In this document: positions 62,834 through 64,000 of the stretch, one piece after another
How positions within the stretch are numbered: the first letter of the stretch is position 1
Layout of the letters: every line of letters begins with the position of its first letter
From: Chitinophaga niabensis
GTDB lineage: Bacteria > Bacteroidota > Bacteroidia > Chitinophagales > Chitinophagaceae
Reading direction: 5' to 3'
Length of the DNA stretch: 64,000 nt
Assembly (NCBI RefSeq): GCF_900129465.1
Contig: NZ_FSRA01000002.1
Span: 868,001 to 932,000, forward strand
Translations under genes and position numbers: made by a program
The notes under the pieces: generated by a model
What the model was told of the DNA's origin: nothing
Seen by the model: only the letters and a program-made list of their open reading frames with translations
The model's database searches: none

Positions 62834-63388
62834 ATGGCAGATATTACCTATCTTAGTACCATGGCTATCTCGGAACATAATGTCATTACCCGCGGGGCAA
62901 CCGGAACTTTCGGTGGCCAGGTAGTTTTCCGTCAACGGAACGGAAAAACCATCATGTGCAAACCGCCGAAGCCATACCCTCCTAAAACTCCTACCCAGAT
63001 CGCTAACCAGGAGCGCTTCAAAAGGGCTAACAACTTCGCGAAACAGGTTATCAAAGACCCGGTTAAAAAGGCCTTCTACAAGTCTATTGCCAAACCCGGC
63101 CAAACTGCCTTCAACGCAGCTTTCCAGGATGCATACCATAAACCGGAAGTGGAAGTAAGCGTACAGGAGCAGACCATCGCCATCAAAGCCAAAGGCAAAC
63201 ACCGCGTAGAAAGCGTAAAAGTTGCCATCCAGGATGCCTCAGGCACAGAAAAGAAAACAGGCTTTGCCGTATTAAAAAACGATCTCTGGGAATATAAGCT
63301 TGGGGATATGCAGGAAGGAGAGAGTATCTGGCTATGGGTACATGATATAGCAGGCAATATCGTCCGGAAAAAGTACAGGTATAGCTAG
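62834..63388 (+). CDS. Hypothetical 184-residue protein (possibly DUF6266-like)
   Basis: A soluble 184-residue protein. The N-terminal half has a GxxGGQVVFRQRNGKTIM motif and a charged helix FKRANNFAKQVIKDPVKKAF; the C-terminal ~85 residues are beta-rich (VEVSVQEQTIAIKAKG, IWLWVHDIAGNIVRKKY), like an immunoglobulin-type domain. The N-terminal pattern resembles the family I remember as DUF6266, but the match is from memory and weak. No signal peptide is seen. ATG 62834 is used; ATG 62861 is an alternative. Function unknown. Confidence 0.65.
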   Translation: MADITYLSTMAISEHNVITRGATGTFGGQVVFRQRNGKTIMCKPPKPYPPKTPTQIANQERFKRANNFAKQVIKDPVKKAFYKSIAKPGQTAFNAAFQDAYHKPEVEVSVQEQTIAIKAKGKHRVESVKVAIQDASGTEKKTGFAVLKNDLWEYKLGDMQEGESIWLWVHDIAGNIVRKKYRYS

Positions 63389-63486
63389 ATCACATATTTA
63401 CCTCGTTACAACGCCCATCAAAACAGCGAAAATATTTGTGTACAATGTGTATGAAAAGGGATGTCTTTGGCATAAGAGCCAAAGAA

Positions 63487-63675
63487 TAAAAAAGGAGATC
63501 TGTTAGTATGCTAGTATAAAGAAGCGGGCTCTTTTCCCTGATAAAACACACTCATAAAAAAGGAGATAGTCTTTCCGTTTTAGTTATTCTGATATAAAGA
63601 AGCGGGACTCTTTTCCTTAATAAAACATACTCATAAAAAAAGGAGATAGCCGTTAGACTATCTCCTTTTCTGTTT
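63487..63675 (-). repeat. Two decayed copies of the adjacent gene's 3' end
   Basis: The minus strand of 63487-63555 and 63556-63634 each repeats the last ~50 bp of the T9SS-domain gene (codons for the final residues around GTKESGFFVLEY) and the AAAAAAGGAGAT arm of its terminator. Markers: AAAAAAGGAGAT at 63488, 63556 and 63636, and GAAGCGGG at 63521 and 63599 corresponding to GAATCCGG at 63694. Small indels destroy the reading frame. This gap holds no other gene. Confidence 0.75.
63635..63669 (-). terminator. Terminator of the T9SS-domain gene
   Basis: Perfect 12-bp stem AAAAGGAGATAG (63638-63649) / CTATCTCCTTTT (63658-63669), loop of 8 nt; the A-run at 63635-63641 gives the minus-strand U-tract. 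Confidence 0.85.
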
Positions 63676-64000
63676 TTAGTATTCTAATACAAAGAATCCG
63701 GATTCTTTCGTACCCTGATAGATGAGTACATAGTAGTACACTCCTTTCGACAGTTTTTCGCCTTTCTTACCCAAACCTTTAAACACATTTCCGGTATTGT
63801 TGTATCCTCTTGCTTCGAATACGATCTTGCCTTGCGCGTTTGAGATATAGAGCTGGTTATCCGGATACTGGCGGATACCTTCTATTGTGAGGAAATCGTT
63901 GATACCATCTCCGTTTGGTGTAACCGCATCATTCACTTTCAGGTATCCGATCATACCGGTTACCTCCAGGTCCTGTGCTACCGGGGTGGCTGCTTCGTAA
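63676..64000 (-). CDS. T9SS type B sorting domain protein (C-terminal part)
   Basis: The frame remains open to the right edge, so only the last 107 codons are present. It contains the type B (gliding-motility-associated) C-terminal domain: KVNDAVTPNGDGINDFLTIEG, an NQLYISNAQGKIVFEARGYNN strand pair, the GVYYYVLIYQ strand and the terminal FFVLEY. Proteins with this domain are secreted by the type IX system and left attached to the cell surface. What the rest of the cargo does lies outside the window. Identity of the domain is firm. Confidence 0.9.
   Translation of the reverse strand, partial: YEAATPVAQDLEVTGMIGYLKVNDAVTPNGDGINDFLTIEGIRQYPDNQLYISNAQGKIVFEARGYNNTGNVFKGLGKKGEKLSKGVYYYVLIYQGTKESGFFVLEY

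Overview
The window comes from a Bacteroidota chromosome, most likely a Chitinophaga-like member of the Chitinophagaceae. The evidence is: -7 boxes of the TAnnTTTG type in front of many genes; a near absence of Shine-Dalgarno sequences; a SusC/SusD pair; a T9SS type B sorting domain; many small secreted beta-barrels and lipoproteins; and families such as DUF4836, DUF2891 and DUF3857/transglutaminase. No rRNA, tRNA, CRISPR array, insertion sequence or prophage was seen. Most of the window is core chromosome with secreted and accessory genes interspersed.

Layout. 1-5.6 kb: the start of lptB, then metF, three tandem minus-strand outer-membrane beta-barrels and a thioredoxin-like lipid-side or periplasmic protein. 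5.6-16.4 kb: a RlmD/RumA-type 23S rRNA methyltransferase; an active rhomboid protease followed by a rhomboid that has lost its catalytic residues; a block of decaying ~68-bp repeats; two tandem membrane-anchored EEP-family proteins; cysS; an M28/glutaminyl cyclase-like lipoprotein; an AlkA-like glycosylase. 16.4-26.5 kb: a large NagZ-type GH3 plus serine-hydrolase fusion, adk, obgE, two tandem secreted beta-barrel paralogues, ThuA with a small broken gene behind it, DUF72 and recA. 26.7-36.4 kb: the rnhB-rpoN-PAP2-like operon (minus), heme A synthase, a membrane-anchored patatin, an alpha/beta hydrolase, typA and ybaB. 36.4-47.2 kb: a geranylgeranyl-reductase-like flavoprotein, DUF2891, a DUF3857-transglutaminase-DUF2569 gene broken by two frameshifts, a minus-strand cluster (ABC ATPase, permease, amidohydrolase, Dabb), DUF4836 and YciI. 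47.2-64 kb: susC/susD, msrB, mutL, an FGGY sugar kinase facing a GMC oxidoreductase and its subunit 3, a POT peptide transporter, a Tat-exported Gfo/Idh/MocA protein, an unknown 184-aa protein and the C-terminus of a T9SS type B cargo.

How genes work together. The GMC oxidoreductase, the gluconate dehydrogenase subunit-3-like protein and the divergent FGGY kinase look like a small sugar-acid oxidation and phosphorylation module; the GMC protein carries a cysteine cluster matching the Fe-S site of FAD glucose dehydrogenases. SusC/SusD form one nutrient importer without adjacent glycoside hydrolases. The ABC ATPase and FtsX-like permease form a LolDE/MacB-like pair, but the ATPase has unusual catalytic motifs.

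I found no convincing wholly new multi-gene system. The strongest unusual signals are the two-frameshift transglutaminase gene, the decayed copies of a T9SS-domain 3' end next to the intact one, the active/inactive rhomboid pair, the degenerate hairpin repeat block at 8.9-9.2 kb, the structured typA leader and several apparently leaderless starts.
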